Notes: a model not told the origin generated them from the letters alone. Shown: positions 33,211-55,109, counted from the first letter of the stretch. The stretch: 64,000 nt of DNA from Anodontia alba (GCA_964016985.1 OZ024824.1:43058660-43122659), one strand, 5' to 3'. Program-made: numbers and translations.

Positions 33211-35720
33211 TAGAGGCCCAAGTGGGCCAGAAATCGCTCACCTGGATTAGGCTGATCATGATATGTTACATTGTGCCATAATGACCACCTTGGCGATCAG
33301 ATCAGATTGCCTTTAGCAATTCAGAATCCGATGTTGTTTGAAGACCTTCAAGATTGCCGCTATGGCTGTCATTTTGTATATTGGAACTGAACGATTCAGC
33401 AATTTTGAATCTCCATGTCACCCGACGCCTCCCATCAAGTTTCGGCTCAATCTGACTAACTGTTTGGGAAGAGATATGGTTTGAAGAATTTCAAGATGGC
33501 GGCCATCTTGGACATTGGAACAGAACGATTTTAGCAATTCTGTATTTCCATAATACCCCAATGCCTCCCATAATGTTTAAGCTTAATCAGACTTACCGTT
33601 CGGTAGCAGATGTGATTTGAAGATTTTCAAAATGGCTGCCTTGGTGGCCACCTTGGATATCAGAACGGAACCATTTTAGCAATTCTAAATTTCCATGCTG
33701 CCCTGATGCCTTCCACCAAGTTTCCGCTCCATTCGACTGGCTGTTCGGGAGCAGATAACAATTGAGGACTTTCAAGATGGCCACCATGACGGCCATCATG
33801 GATACGATTCTGACGGAGATGTCGAAAATGTGAAAAGTTACTGACGGACATAAGGGACGGACCATGGTCAATAGACCATTGCATAAGCTGACCGGGAGCA
33901 AAGGTCCAGGTGAGCTTACAATAGAAGATCAAGATGGCTGCCACAGCCATCGCGGATATCGTAACAAAATGTTTTAGCAATTCTGAATCTCCATTTCACC
34001 AAAATGCCTCCCGCCAAGTTTTGGCCCAATCTGACTTACCATTTGGGAGCAGATAAGGTTTGAAGATTTTCAAGATGGCCACTTAGGGGTTGGGGCATGG
34101 CGGCCATTTTGGATGTCGGAATGGAACGAATTTAGCAGTTCTGAATTTCAATGTCTTCCCAATGCCTCCTACCAAGTTTCAGCTTAATCCAACTTATTGT
34201 TCTAGAACAGATGTCGTTCCAAGATGTTCAAGCTGGCCACAATGGCGGCCCTCTCGGATATCGGAACGGAACGAATTTAGCAATTCTAAATCTCTATGTC
34301 ACCCCAGTGCCTCCTACCACGTTTGAGATCAGTCCGACGTACCATTCGGGAGCAGATATGGTTTGAAGATTTTCGAGCTGACCACCGTAGGAGCCATCTT
34401 GGATATCGCAACGGAACTATTTTAGCGATTCTGAATCTCTGTTGCTCCGATGTCTCCTATCAAGTTTCAGCTCACTCCAACTTACAGTTTGGAAGGAGAT
34501 AGCGTTTGAAGATTCTCATGATGGCCGACATATATCGAAACGAAATGATTTTAGCAATTCTAAATCTCTATGTGGGCCTAATACCTCCCACCAAGTTTGG
34601 TCTCAGTCTGTCTTAGGGTTCGGGAGCAGATGTAGTTTCAAGATTTTGGATAGCCAAACGGAACGATTTAAGTAAATATGAATCTCTATGTCACTCCGAC
34701 GCTTCCCATCAAGTTTCTACTCAATCCAATATACGGTTTTGGAGGAGATGTCGTTTGAAGAATTTCAAGATGGTCCACATGGCGGCCATCCTGGAATATC
34801 AGAACAGAACAATTTTAGCAATTCTGAATCTCTATATCACTCTGATCCCATCAAGTTTTTGCTCAATCCCACTTACGGTTTGGGCCATCTTGGATATCGG
34901 AACGGAACGATTTTAGCAATTCTGAATCTCTATAATGCTCCAAAGCTTCACATCAAGTTTCGGCTCAATCTAACATGGTTTGGGAGGAGATGTCGTAAGA
35001 AGATTTTTAAGATGGCCCACATAGCGGCTATTTTGGATATCGGAACGATTTTAACAATTCTGAATCTCTGTATCACTATGACGCTTCCCTTCAAGTTTTG
35101 GCTCAATCCGAATTACAGTTTGGGAGGAGATGTCGTTTGAAGAATTGGAAATCGGAAAGGAACAACTAATTTTCGGCTCAATCTGACTTATGGTTTGGGT
35201 GGAGATGTCGTTTGAAGAATTTCAAGATGGCGGCAATCTTGGATATCGGAAGGGAACGATTTTAGCAATTCTGAATCTCTGTGTCACTGTAATGCTTCCC
35301 ATCAAGTTTTGGCTCAATCCAACTTAGGGTTTGGGAGGATATGTCGTTTGCAGAATTTCAAGATGACCTCCATGGCGTCCATCTTGGATATCGGATGGAA
35401 CGATTTTAGCAATTCTGAATTTCTGTGTCATTGTGATGCCTCCCATTAAGTTTCAGCTCAATCCGACTTACGGTTTGGGAGGAGATGTCGTTTGAAGAGT
35501 TTCAAAATGGCCGCCATAGCGGCCATCCTTGACATCGAAACGGAACGATTTTAGCAATTCTGAAATCTCCATGTTGCTACAATGCCTCTCTCTAAGTTTC
35601 AGCTCAATCCAACATACGGTTCTGGAGGAGATGTCGAAACTGTGAAAAACTAAAAACGGACGGACGACGGACAACAGGCCATGGCATTAGCTGACCTGGA
35701 GCTAAGCTCCAGGTGAGCTA
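33211..35720 (+). mobile_element. Tandem-core ACGG ('pearl'-like) element, GAGGCCC family
   Basis: Starts TAGAGGCCCAAGTGGGCC followed by GCTCACCTGG. The core is about 16 diverged units of roughly 140-150 bp containing AAGATGGCGGCCATCTTGGA, TTTTAGCAATTCTGAATCTC and CAAGTTTCGGCTCAATC. It ends with ACGGACGGACGACGGAC and the hairpin TGGAGCTAAGCTCCA, then CAGGTGAGCTA. ATTAC flanks both ends. The start GCTCACCTG is inverted against the end CAGGTGAGC. Known relatives are the bivalve tandem-core elements, thought to be non-autonomous. ORFs inside are read-through of repeats. Confidence 0.78.
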
Positions 35721-35730
35721 ATTACTGAAC

Positions 35731-37532
35731 AAGAGGCCCACGGGCCACGGTTCGCTCACCTGAGTGACATAGCCACTGCAGACATGCAGATGTTATGCAA
35801 CATTTTTCCAATCCTTTCATTGCAACTAATGAAATATCATTTGAGCAGTTCTTAATTTTAAAGAATATATGGGCCTGACAGTCAGTGGAGCATGATCATT
35901 TGAATAAACTATCAATTACATTTCAACAGAAGGATCAATGTGAAATTTGGTGGAAATTGGCTAAGTGGTTTCTGAAGAATCATGATTTTATACATGTAAA
36001 CAGCACAGTGGCAGGGAATTATTATAAATATAAACCAGATGATGGCCATCTTAGATTTCCAATCAGAACAATTTTAAATCTGTTGATCTACAAGTCGATA
36101 CTTTCAATATAAATGTATATGGCCCATACAAAAAGGGAAGCAAATTCGACCTTAGAGGTAAAAAGGTCAAATGTCAACATAGAACCATCATTTTAGCAAT
36201 TTTGGTAGATCTCCTATCTCCCCGTAACTTGTGCACAGATTAGGACCCAGCGCTTATTTGGTTATGGAGAAGAAGACGTTTTAAAGGTTTTTATCATATA
36301 TGGGCATGGCAGCCATTTTGATCAATGGACCATACCCATTTTAGCAATCTTTCATTCTCCTGCCCACGGAGGCTCCGCATGAAATTTGAGCAACACTGGC
36401 CCGGAGTCTGAGGAAAAGTCATTTGAAATTATCAACATTTTTTCCATACAAATGTATGGGGCCCATACAAATGCATACAGAAGCAAACTTGACCTCGCCG
36501 TGAAAAGGTTAAATGTCAATGTATGACAATTATTTTAGCAACTTTGGTAGACCGCCCGTTCCAGATGATATATGCAAAGATTCAGCGACAAGCCATCCTC
36601 GGTTTTGCAGAATAAGATTTTTAAATGTTTTTTCCCATACAAATGCATAAGGAAGCAAACTTGACCTTGCCATAAAAAGGTCAAATGTCAATGTATGACC
36701 ATTATTTTAGCAACTTTGGTAGACCCTCTGTCCCCGATGATTTATGCAACCATTCAGCCCTAAAGCATCCTCGGTTCCAGAGAAGAAGATTTGTAAAGGT
36801 TTTTACCATATATGGGCATGGTGGCCATCTTGGTCAACGAACCGTGACCATTTTAGCAATCTTTTGTTCCCCTATCTAAGGAGGCTCCATATGAAATTTG
36901 AGCAAAATTGGCCCAGAGGCTCCAGAAGAGAAGTTATTTGAAATTCTGAACAGTTTTCCCATACAAATGCATAAGGAAGCAAAATTGACCTTACCGTAAA
37001 AAAATCAAATGTCAATGTACGACCATTATTTTAGCAATTTTGGTAGCCCTCCTGTTCCCGAAGATATATGAAAAGATTCAGCCATAAGGCATGCTCGGTT
37101 TTCGAGAAGAAGATTTTTAAAGGTTTTTCCCATACAAATGCATAGGGCAGCCAACTTGACCTTGCCGTAAAAAAGTCAAACGTCAACGTACGACAATTCT
37201 TTTAGCAATTTTGGTAGACCTCCCGTCCCCGATGATTCCTGCAAAAGTTCAGCCCCAAGGCGTTCTGGGTTCTGGAGGAGAAGATTTTTAAAGGTTTTTA
37301 CTATATATGGGCGTGGCGGCCATTTTGGTCAACGGACCGCGACCATTTTAGCAATTTTTCGTTCCCCTACCATAAGGAGGCTCCCTATGAAATTTGAGCA
37401 AAATTGGCTCAGCGGCTTCAGAGGAGAAGTCGTTTGAAAATGTTAACGGACGGACGCACGGACGGACGGACGGACGACGACGGACGAAAAGTGATCACAA
37501 TAGCTCATCATGAGCAGAGCTCAGGTGAGCTA
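35731..37532 (+). mobile_element. Second GAGGCCC-family ACGG element, different core
   Basis: Starts AAGAGGCCCACGGGCC then GTTCGCTCACCTGAG and ends with ACGG repeats (about 37440-37490), the inverted AGCTCATCATGAGC and CTCAGGTGAGCTA. The ends resemble those of the neighbour only 10 bp upstream. The core units contain CCATACAAATGCATAAGGAA, AAAAAGGTCAAATGTCAATG and TTTTAGCAATTTTGGTAGAC, unrelated over most of their length. Confidence 0.75.
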
Positions 37533-37769
37533 AAAAAAAGTATATCCTTTTGTGAATTTGAATATCAGAGGTAACCATGAATCTGAATACTTGCATTTCA
37601 TGAAATATTACTATAACTTAAAACGTGCATTTATTGTCTACAACCTTACCTGTACTAAATAGAAGCAGCGCAATCATGTACTTGCAGGATAGACATAGTT
37701 GTCAGAGAGAGTTAATTAATTCTGATATAATTTTGGTATGTCTCATGACAGTTGAAGCTAGACACTCAC

Positions 37770-37995
37770 CATCCTTGCATATCGATTCTGCAAGACTTAT
37801 GCGACCATCGAAGACTCAGATCTGTCTGCACATCCGCACAGTCTGATCAGTCTTCGCTAATCGCATTTGCTTTCTACAGCCTCCAGGCTATCTAAAGAGG
37901 AATAAATGAAAACTCTTGCCATACTGTATGGACGTACAGGCTGATCTAAGCCTTTGCTGGTTGAATAGGTCTTATTGTAGGTTTTGTCATGTGAT
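37770..37995. mobile_element. MITE-D copy
   Basis: ACATCCGCACAGTCTGATCA GTCTTCGCTAATCGC, TCCAGGCTATCTAAAGAGG and ACAGGCTGATCTAAGCCTTT GCTGGTTG. Confidence 0.6.
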
Positions 37996-38116
37996 GGCTC
38001 ATATATATGTTGAACAGCAAACAAAAGTACCTATCCAAATATATCACAAGCTTAATTTCCTGCGATTGAGCCACCTTATTACAAGTTAAAACTAGAGATG
38101 GTGTTTATAAAAAAAC

Positions 38117-39844
38117 TATGCCCCCAACTTGAACTTGACTTATACAGAACTTATTTGTAAACAGATTTATAATTTAAAGTAGCAAATCTGACAAATGCCC
38201 AAATTTACAAAGGGTCATACCTCATGAAGTATTTTTTAGAATTTATTAAAAAAATAATCCAGGTCATCTACTTATTAGTACCTATCTATTCACCAGGTTT
38301 TAAGATTCTAGCTTCAATAGTTTTTGAGATAGTTTGCTGACAAGATTTCATCCGTATTTTTTCAAAGTGCCTTAACTCAGAAAAGGGGCATAATCCTGAT
38401 GAAAAGAAAAATACGTGTCACCCTTTTTCATGAGGTATCCATATATGAAGTTTTAAAACCATTGCATACACGGTTCAAAAGTTATGCTATGTATCAAAAA
38501 AGCATGCAATGTTAAATGCCTAAAGTTGTAAAGGGCAATAACTCATGCAGTTGTTTTCAAAATTTATAAAAAAAAAAAGTTAATCAGGTCATCTACTTAT
38601 CACTACCAATCATTTCATTGGGTTTCAAGGCTCTACCTTGAATGGTTTTGGAGATATTTTGCTGACAAGATTTCATCAATATTTTCAAAGGGCCATAACT
38701 CAGGAAAGAGGCATAATCCTGATGAGAAAAACATATATGTAAGCTATTTATTCATGAGAAATATATATATTAAATTTCAAAACCCTAGCATGCACGTTTC
38801 CAAAGTGATGGTATGCATCAAAAAAGCATGCAATATAAAAAAAATGCCCAAAGTTACATAGGGCCGTAACTCACGAAGTGTTTTTCAGAATATATTTATT
38901 CAGAAGTTCATAAAGTCATATACTTATCACTACCAATCTATTCAATATAGCTTTAATAGTTTTTGAGATATTTTGCTGCTAAGATTTCACCCATATATAT
39001 TTTCAAAGGGCATAATCCTGATGAGAAAAAAAAATGCGTTTCACCTATTTTTTGCATAAGGAATCCATATATGAAATTCCAAAACCATAGCCTGAACAGT
39101 TCAAAAGTTCTGCTATGCATCAAAAAAGCATGCAATGTAAAATGCCCAAGGTTATAAAGGGCCATAACTCATGAAGTATTTTTCAAAATGTATTTAATAT
39201 TTAAAAGTAAATCAAATCATCTACTCATCACTATCAATCTATTCACCAGGTCTCAAAGCTCTACCTTTAATGTTCTTTAGATAGGTTGCTGACAAGATTT
39301 CATCCATATTTTTCAAAAGGCCATAACTCAGAAAAGGGGCACAATCTGGATGAAAAAAAATATGCTTCAGCTATTTTTTCATTAGAAATCCATATTTGAA
39401 AATCAAAACCCTAGCATGCACGATTCAAAAGGTATGCGATGCATCAAAAAATATGCAATTTAAAAATGCCCTAAGTTACAAAGGGCCATAACTCATGAAG
39501 TATTTTTTATAACTTATTCAAAAGTTAAACTTGTCATCTACCCATCAATACCAATCTATTAACCAGGTTTCAAAGCTCTAGCTTCAATAGTTTTGAGATA
39601 TTTTGCTGACAAGATTTCATCCATATTTTTTCAAGGGGCCATAACTCAGGAAAAGGGCATAATCCTGATGGGGAAAAATACGTGTCGGCTATTTTTTCAT
39701 GAGGAATCCATATATGAAATATCAGAACCCTAGCATGCACGGTTCAGAAGTTATGCTCTGCATCAAAAAGCGTAACGGACGCACGCACGCACGCACGTCC
39801 CAAAAGCAATATGAACCTCCAGCTTCTTCGAAGTTGGAGGCATA
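38117..39844 (+). mobile_element. Tandem-core element with about 320-bp units and ACGC tail
   Basis: Terminal inverted TATGCCCCCAACTT and AAGTTGGAGGCATA enclose five diverged units of roughly 300-325 bp; CTCATGAAGTA-like words fall near 38223, 38544, 38870, 39168 and 39491. An (ACGC)n run lies near 39780-39797, followed by the palindrome AGCTTCTTCGAAGTT. The architecture matches the ACGG elements upstream. Confidence 0.72.
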
Positions 39845-39982
39845 AAGATCATAAAACAGTTATTGTCAGAACAAACAAAACAAACTCTAGTGGTCCTGTT
39901 TCGATACCTTGTGCATGTGCAGTCGAAATCCCATTGTGGTTAAGGAATTCATAGATGTTACTGTTTCATACCTTGAACAAAT

Positions 39983-40256
39983 TTTAAGGGAACTGGATAC
40001 AACTGAAAGATCTTCTGTTTTTTTTTTGTTTTTTTTTGTTTTTTTTTTGTGTTTTTTTTTTTTAGAAAAGAGATAGATTTTGTGACTTCCTCTGTGATTC
40101 CAACAGGCCAAAGCCCTTCTAAAAAGAGGTCCGCCCTAAAAAGAGATCCGCTCTAAAAGGAAAATTCTTATCTTTAGATTGGACCCATTTTCAAAAGGGA
40201 GACAAGACACTTTTGGCAGTTTTGTCTCTCCTAAAAAAGTATCTGGTCCCCTTAAA
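39983..40256. mobile_element. MITE-F copy with both ends
   Basis: TTTTAAGGGAACTGGATAC and the inverted GTATCTGGTCCCCTTAAA bound it. Inside are the inverted pair CCTTCTAAAAAGAGGTCC / GGACCCATTTTCAAAAGG and a broken T run near 40018-40062. Confidence 0.65.
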
Positions 40257-40259
40257 TGA

Positions 40260-41060
40260 CTTTACAATCTTAAACATGCAGTTTTTTAAGAGATACCTTG
40301 ATTACACACAGTCAGTAGAACTTGTATTATGGACCTCCTTTATTAAGAGACATTGCTCTATTAAGTGTAAATATACTACTTGAAAATATCCTAGTTTAGT
40401 TCTCAGATTATTCTCACCAATATATAAAGACCATCTACTTAAAGAAATCACATAGCAACAAATAATATAGTGGGATGGTTTGGTTGAATAAAGCTAGATA
40501 CTGTAACTATACATATTGATAAATGTCTTGACGTTACGAATAATTCGTTATCAAAGTAATATACCACTGCCAAAAGCAAAAAATAGTAGCCAATAAATGC
40601 GCAAGATGCAGAACATGTCAAAGTATGTACATTCTTAAGCGTTTAATTTACGATGTTCAGGACTAAAGAAGCCATACGATATGGTTGTGTTATACCAACT
40701 ACAAGTCCAACTTCGAATAGAACCCATATTGCTCATGCGCGCATTACCAAACCGAGTATCTCAGTGTCAGACAATCACGAGAAAATGACTACAAATTCAT
40801 TGGACCTAGACGTATCGTAGGATGTCGTTTATCTTCCATGAGGTTTTGTTTTGCTTTTTTTTTTATATAACAAAAGAAATAAAATATCGTATTCGACCTA
40901 ATTACCGCACATACCCCTATTTGTGCACAGTCACGCCATTCCATAGTTTTCACATTACAGCTAGTGTACTTTTTGTCTACTTCTTTATAAAGGCATACGT
41001 TGCGGGTACCCATTTGAATTGCATCGACATATGCTTTTATAAAGAATATCAGAAAAAAAT
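40260..41060. other. Unannotated stretch between tandem-core elements
   Basis: ORFs of about 100 codons on both strands (40789-41160) overlap each other and the next element's start. I see no domain in either. Confidence 0.35.
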
Positions 41061-42753
41061 AAGAGCGCCGCAAGCACTGCACCATGCCTCGCCACTGCAC
41101 TTACATCAAACAAGTGTCATATCTCTGTCAAAAAATGAAATCAAAGGGAAGGTGCATTAGTCTTTTCCTAATAAAGCTGACATAAATATATGACTGAGAC
41201 GACTTTTTTCAATGTTCAAAGGGCATAACTCAAAAAATAAGTAAACCAGATTTACAGTTTTTATTTTCTGCAGATCCCCTCATATTACTTCACGTTTGTG
41301 TAAAGTTTACAAGTACACCACATAAACTGTCATTTTTAATGTTCAAAGACCCGTAACTCAACAAGTAATTAAGCCAAATTGATGGCTTTTGTGTTCTACA
41401 TATCATCTTATGTTGCTTTACATTTTGCAAGGCTTCAAGGAAATCTCTGTACATGACTGGGATCACTATTTACAATGTTCAAAGGGGGGGGGGGGGGGGT
41501 GGTGGTGGGTGTAACTCCAAAAGCAGGTAATTCAGAGTTATGGTCCTTGTGTTCTGCACATTATATTATGGTGATATACATTTGCGTAAAATTTCAAGAA
41601 AATATCTCAAACAGTTTTAAAGTTACAGAGCAAACACATACTACAGAAATCACTATTTTCAATGTTCAAAGGGCCATAACTGCAAAAGTAGGTTAAGCAG
41701 AAGTACGGCTTGTGTGTTCTGCACCTAGTCTTATGATGCTCTACGTTTGTGTGAAGTTTTATAAAAAAATATCTGAAACGGTTTCCAACTTACAGATCTG
41801 ACACAAGTATATGGTCAAAATGGCTATTTTCAATATTTATTACGTTCAAAGGGTGGTAACTCCAAAAATAGGTTAACGTTATGCTCTGCAAATCCTTTTA
41901 TGGTCCTTCACATTTGTAAGAAATTTCATGAAAATATCTCAAACAGTTTTCAACTTACAGAGCAGACACAAGTACATGGTAGAAATGGCTATGTTCAGTG
42001 TTCAAAGGGCAATAACTCCAAAAGTGGGCAAAGTAGGGTTACGGTTCATGAATTCTACTCGTTATCTTATCAAGCTTTAAATCTGTGTGAATTTGCATCA
42101 AAATATCTGAAACGGTTTCCAACTTACAGAGCGGACACTACTATATGAAAGAAATGGCTATTTTCAATATTTACGATGATCAAAGGGCCGTAACTCCGAA
42201 GATAGGTTGACTAGAGTTATGGTTCTTGTGTTCTGCACGTTGTCTCATAGTGCTTAACATTTGTGAAAAAAAAATCATGAAAATATCTCACATGGTTTTC
42301 AACGTACAGAGCGGACATGAGTACATGGTAGAAATGGCTATGCTCAACGTACAAAGGGCAGCCACTCAAAACGTAGGCAAACAGAGTTGAGGTTCATATG
42401 TTCTGCACGTCGTCTTATGGTGCTTTACATTCGTGTGAAGTATCGTGAAAATATCACGAACGGTATCAGGGTTATGCAGCGGACACTAGTACGTGGTAGA
42501 AATGGCTACGTTCAATGTTCAAAGGGCAATATTTCCAAAAGTAGGTAAACCAGAGTTATGGTTCATGTGTTCTGCACATCGTCTAATGCTGCTTTAAATT
42601 GCTGTGAAGGTTCGAGAAAATATCTCAAACGGTATCAGGGTTATGGAGCAGACACGAAATCATAAAGCGCTGATTAGACGAACGGACAGACGAACGGACA
42701 CTCAAAATTTCGGACGGTATAACATAATACCTGGCCACTTTGTGGCGGGAAAT
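41061..42753 (+). mobile_element. Second copy of the 23.6-kb element family
   Basis: Same start (AAGAGCGCCGCAAGCACTGC), same core words (CAATGTTCAAAGGGC, GTTTCCAACTTACAGAGC, AGTACATGGTAGAAATGGC) and same end (CGGACACTCAAAATTTCGGA, GACGGTATAACATAATACC, TGTGGCGGG). It has a 14-G run near 41487 and more units than the first copy. Confidence 0.72.
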
Positions 42754-42924
42754 AAAAACACAAAATCATCTCATAAGCATCATTAGGTTAGTCCTTCGCT
42801 GAGTTTTTTAGTGTACCCTTAGTATTGGTGGATACATATCTTACAATAAGTTTTCCCAGTAATTTTGAAAACCTAAGCGCACGGTGCGGTAATTGGATCG
42901 AATACGGTACTTGAAACGTAACAT

Positions 42925-43110
42925 ATAAAAATGGTTTTTAAACCGTATGAGAGCAGCATATGCCAAAAGTAGCCTGCGCATGCGTGCAGTCTGTTCAGGG
43001 CTTTCTCTGTTGGGTGATATATTCTACAGTATCCAACGATTCTATTAATGGACAACGAAACGTCAATGCTCAGACTGATCTACGGCCTCGTTGCCGTGAG
43101 TGCCCTTTTT
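42925..43110. mobile_element. MITE-D copy
   Basis: GCCTGCGCATGCGTGCAGTC, TTCTACAGTATCCAACGATTC and ATGCTCAGACTGATCTACGG CC. Confidence 0.55.
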
Positions 43111-43164
43111 TGCGCGGTTAAGCATCACGTATTCATGCACCAGTTGTTATAAAATCAAGAACAA

Positions 43165-43300
43165 AAGAACTGAAAGTGAGAGGGGAGATAAGAACATAAC
43201 GAACAAAGCGAGAGTTGTCTCTTTTGCACATGACATGCCTACTGGTCCTCCTCTTCATCCCTACCAAATACGAAAGCAATCCACTGAAGAATAAAGGTAA
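43165..43300 (-). repeat. Single unit related to the 55-kb dimeric array
   Basis: Inverted AACAAAGCGAGAGTTGTCTC, CACATGACATGCCTACTGGT and GAGGGGAGATAAGAACATAA match the array consensus. Confidence 0.6.
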
Positions 43301-43410
43301 CATATAACGTTTGAAAAAAAGGTTGACAAACAGGTTAACCTGGGACGACGCCCGCTGCCAGACGCCCGCCGGCCAGCCCGGACATCACTATTTTAAAGGA
43401 CGGATTTAAA
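43283..43410 (+). repeat. Dispersed repeat (CGACGCCCG), copy 2
   Basis: CCACTGAAGAATAAAGGTAA CATATAACG, GGGACGACGCCCGCTG and CACTATTTTAAAGGACGGA. Confidence 0.6.
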
Positions 43411-43419
43411 AAAAAAGTC

Positions 43420-43559
43420 CAGAATTAGGTTTGACATTTCATGCAACTTGTTTCCTTAGGAGACAAGTGCGTGAAATGTCAAAGCCTGTTTTCTGGGAAA
43501 AATAAGACAAAAATTCAAAATATCGTCTGCTGAAGTTTTTCCCCAGCATGCTAAGGGTG
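43420..43559. mobile_element. MITE-C, left end missing
   Basis: Begins at AGGTTTGACATTTCATGCAA, with centre TTTCCTTAGGAGACAAGT, and ends ATCGTCTGCTGAAGTTTTTC CCCAGCATGCTAAGGG. Confidence 0.68.
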
Positions 43560-43834
43560 AAAGAAAATGATGCAGTTTCCTATTCCTGTCTTTCCAAATA
43601 AAACATTATACAATATACGAACAGCAACAGCGAAGACCTTCATTGTTTTCAGAATTTGGCAGGTTTCAAACCATGTTTTCAATTTGCTTTTTACATCAAG
43701 CAACCATTTTACTGCATAAATCCGTCTTACTATGCTTATAACCCAAATCATCCTTATTTCCCATATTATAGGGTAAAAATGCATATCTTTCAAAGTTGCA
43801 GATAAGAGGGTTAACTTTTTTTTTCACTTTTCTA

Positions 43835-43960
43835 AACAAGAAATCATATGTTGTGGGACGAGGCGCTTCTAATGAGTACCTACAGCATATGTCTCTATGG
43901 CTGCAATGTGCTTCTAATGAGTATATGCAACATATGTTGAGAAGAGACTTGAGAAAATAA
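43835..43960. repeat. Decayed hairpin of the same type
   Basis: CATATGTTGTGGGACGAGGC, GCTTCTAATGAGTACC and CAACATATG remain, with deletions and a second partial right arm, so the palindrome no longer closes perfectly. Confidence 0.55.
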
Positions 43961-44132
43961 ATCAAAGTTTTTGGTTAAAAATGGCTTATCAAGAGCTATG
44001 ACTAAGATATATTTATTTTATGTAGATGTATTAATAAATTAACGCCGAATGAACTCTACTACTGTAACTCTTTGGATCTGCCTATTTCTAGGGGTGGGGG
44101 TGTCTGGTTATTTACTTTCATTTATTTATCTT

Positions 44133-44165
<33 letters not shown>

Positions 44166-44195
44166 TTTGCTAAGTTTAAAAGAAATTCCTGTTTT

Positions 44196-44276
44196 TAATG
44201 CAAACAGTGGAGAACCAGATCAGACGCCACGTTCTCCAGCGTCTTATCTGGGTCTACACTGGTTTGCAAAAGTCCC
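44196..44276. mobile_element. MITE-B copy
   Basis: ATGCAAACAGTGGAGAACC, AGATCAGACGCCACGTTCTC CAGCGTCTTATCTGGGTC and ACACTGGTTTGCA. Confidence 0.65.
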
Positions 44277-44280
44277 TTAC

Positions 44281-44561
44281 ATTACGAAAACATGCTTATT
44301 CAAATATACTGAAAATTTTACCACCAAAGAATGAAAATTTTCCGATAAAAAAATTCTGATATTTTTTCATATTTCTGCTCAAAACATAGATTGTGGATAC
44401 TCGTTAGAACCGCCTCGACGGTTCTAACGAGTACCCACAATCTACGAGCCGTATGTTATTGAGTAGAAATGAGAAAATAGTGTTTACCCCTGTAAACCCA
44501 GTTTTACTATATAAAAGTGGGGTTTAAGGGGGTCAAAATTATATAGGTATGTTTTCGTGAT
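44281..44561 (-). mobile_element. MITE-A copy, reverse orientation
   Basis: Starts TTACGAAAACATGCTTATTC and ends AGGTATGTTTTCGTGAT; the shoulder GGGGTTTAAGGGGGTC is on the right. The central hairpin is shortened (CCGCCTCGACGG). Confidence 0.8.
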
Positions 44562-45030
44562 GTATGGAACGCTAGGCATAAATGGGTTAACGTAATACCG
44601 TGATGCTCTGAGAGGGGCAGTGGAGGTAAAGTTAGGACTGCATGGTTGTGAAAATTGATCTAGAACTTTGTTTCCGAATATGTTAAAATCCCATTTTGCT
44701 TGTCCCAGCCAAGGTCATTTTGTATATTTACTTTAAAACCCATCAATGTTTACAAAGCACACCCAATCTTCATTCTGTAATTCCTCAATTGCATTTTTGC
44801 TTGCGAATTTAGTTTTATGGCTCAAAATATTTCACACATTTCGAATTTTCATGATCGCTCAATGCAGTGAAATTGTACACCGCCATTTGACCAAGTTCGG
44901 TTAGTTTGACTGTAATGATTTGATAAAAGCGAGAGCTCGGAGTTTTCTGCTTCAGTTTACAAGCCAAACTCTACATCGAACCTGGTATAAGGTTCCCACT
45001 GGTGCACAATTTGATCGTTTACAGGGCGTG

Positions 45031-45033
<3 letters not shown>

Positions 45034-45110
<77 letters not shown>

Positions 45111-45118
45111 TTTTTTTT
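45034..45118. repeat. (AT)n followed by a T run, 3' of the kinase gene
   Basis: About 29 AT units then about 25 T. Read from the gene's strand, an A run precedes (TA)n about 180 bp beyond the stop codon. Confidence 0.9.
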
Positions 45119-45299
45119 GATCAAACTCTTCCTAATATGAATAGAGTATTATAGAAAATCTCCGAACACAAACCCGTAAAATAAGCATTCACAGCCTTCT
45201 TTTAGAATAATTGTTATTACTGAACAAAGGTGAAATTATGTCTGTATTTGAGGCAAATAGAGAAAAAAAAAAACAGCGTGAGGAATCATTGAATCGGGT

Positions 45300-54556
<9,257 letters not shown>

Positions 54557-54700
54557 GTCTCGGTATAGGCGTCGACGAAATCAGAATAAATAGTCTGGAC
54601 AATTATTGTGCGTGTAACCTCGCAAAATAATCACAGTTGACTGCCTTAACAACGGAAGCACGTCACCGACGTCGCAAACGTTGACAACGTCACGAACGCT
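54557..54700 (-). promoter_or_regulatory. Putative promoter / 5' UTR of the kinase gene
   Basis: Immediately upstream of the start codon the sequence is less repetitive and has three ACGTCA/GACGTC-type cores (about 54660-54666, 54668-54673 and 54687-54693), which resemble CRE/ATF sites. An AT-rich CTATTTATTC lies near 54583-54592. The transcription start is not visible, so this is an inference from motif clustering and position. Confidence 0.35.
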
Positions 54701-54894
54701 GACCGCAGTTAAATTGTATTGTTCCGTAACTCATCGGCCAGTTCCGTCATTCTTTACATCGGCCGATATGTGTACAACTTGGAATTATGTCTTGTAAGAA
54801 GACTTTAACGGTTAAGCACACTAGGAAGCCGATTAGCAGAATTCAATTCAGTCATTCTGTGAGAGTGACAAGGCAGCTTCAAGATTAGCAAATA

Positions 54895-55105
54895 AAATGA
54901 GCATGCGCACAACAAAACCTACAATAAGATCTGCCTGAACAGCAAAGATTCGGATCAGCCTGCACGTGTACCGAGTATGTCAAGGGTTCTCATTTATCCC
55001 TCTTTGGATAGCGCGGACGTTGTAGAAGGTGCATGCCATCAGCGAAGACTGATCAGACTGCGCGGATACGCAAGCTGATCTGAGTATTCCCTAAGCCGAA
55101 TTCTT
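54895..55105. mobile_element. MITE-D copy upstream of the kinase gene
   Basis: GATTCGGATCAGCCTGCACG, CTCTTTGGATAGCGCGGACG and GCGAAGACTGATCAGACTGC GCGGATACGCAAGCTGATC. Confidence 0.62.
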
Positions 55106-55109
55106 GTGC

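Noticed and set aside
34090..35140. ORFs up to 150 codons on the plus strand
   Set aside because: They lie inside the tandem core of the GAGGCCC element and repeat the same peptide words in different frames.
33211..42753. CRISPR-like or centromeric array
   Set aside because: Units are long, diverged and differ between elements, each bounded by its own terminal sequences; this is a row of mobile elements, not spacers or a homogeneous satellite.
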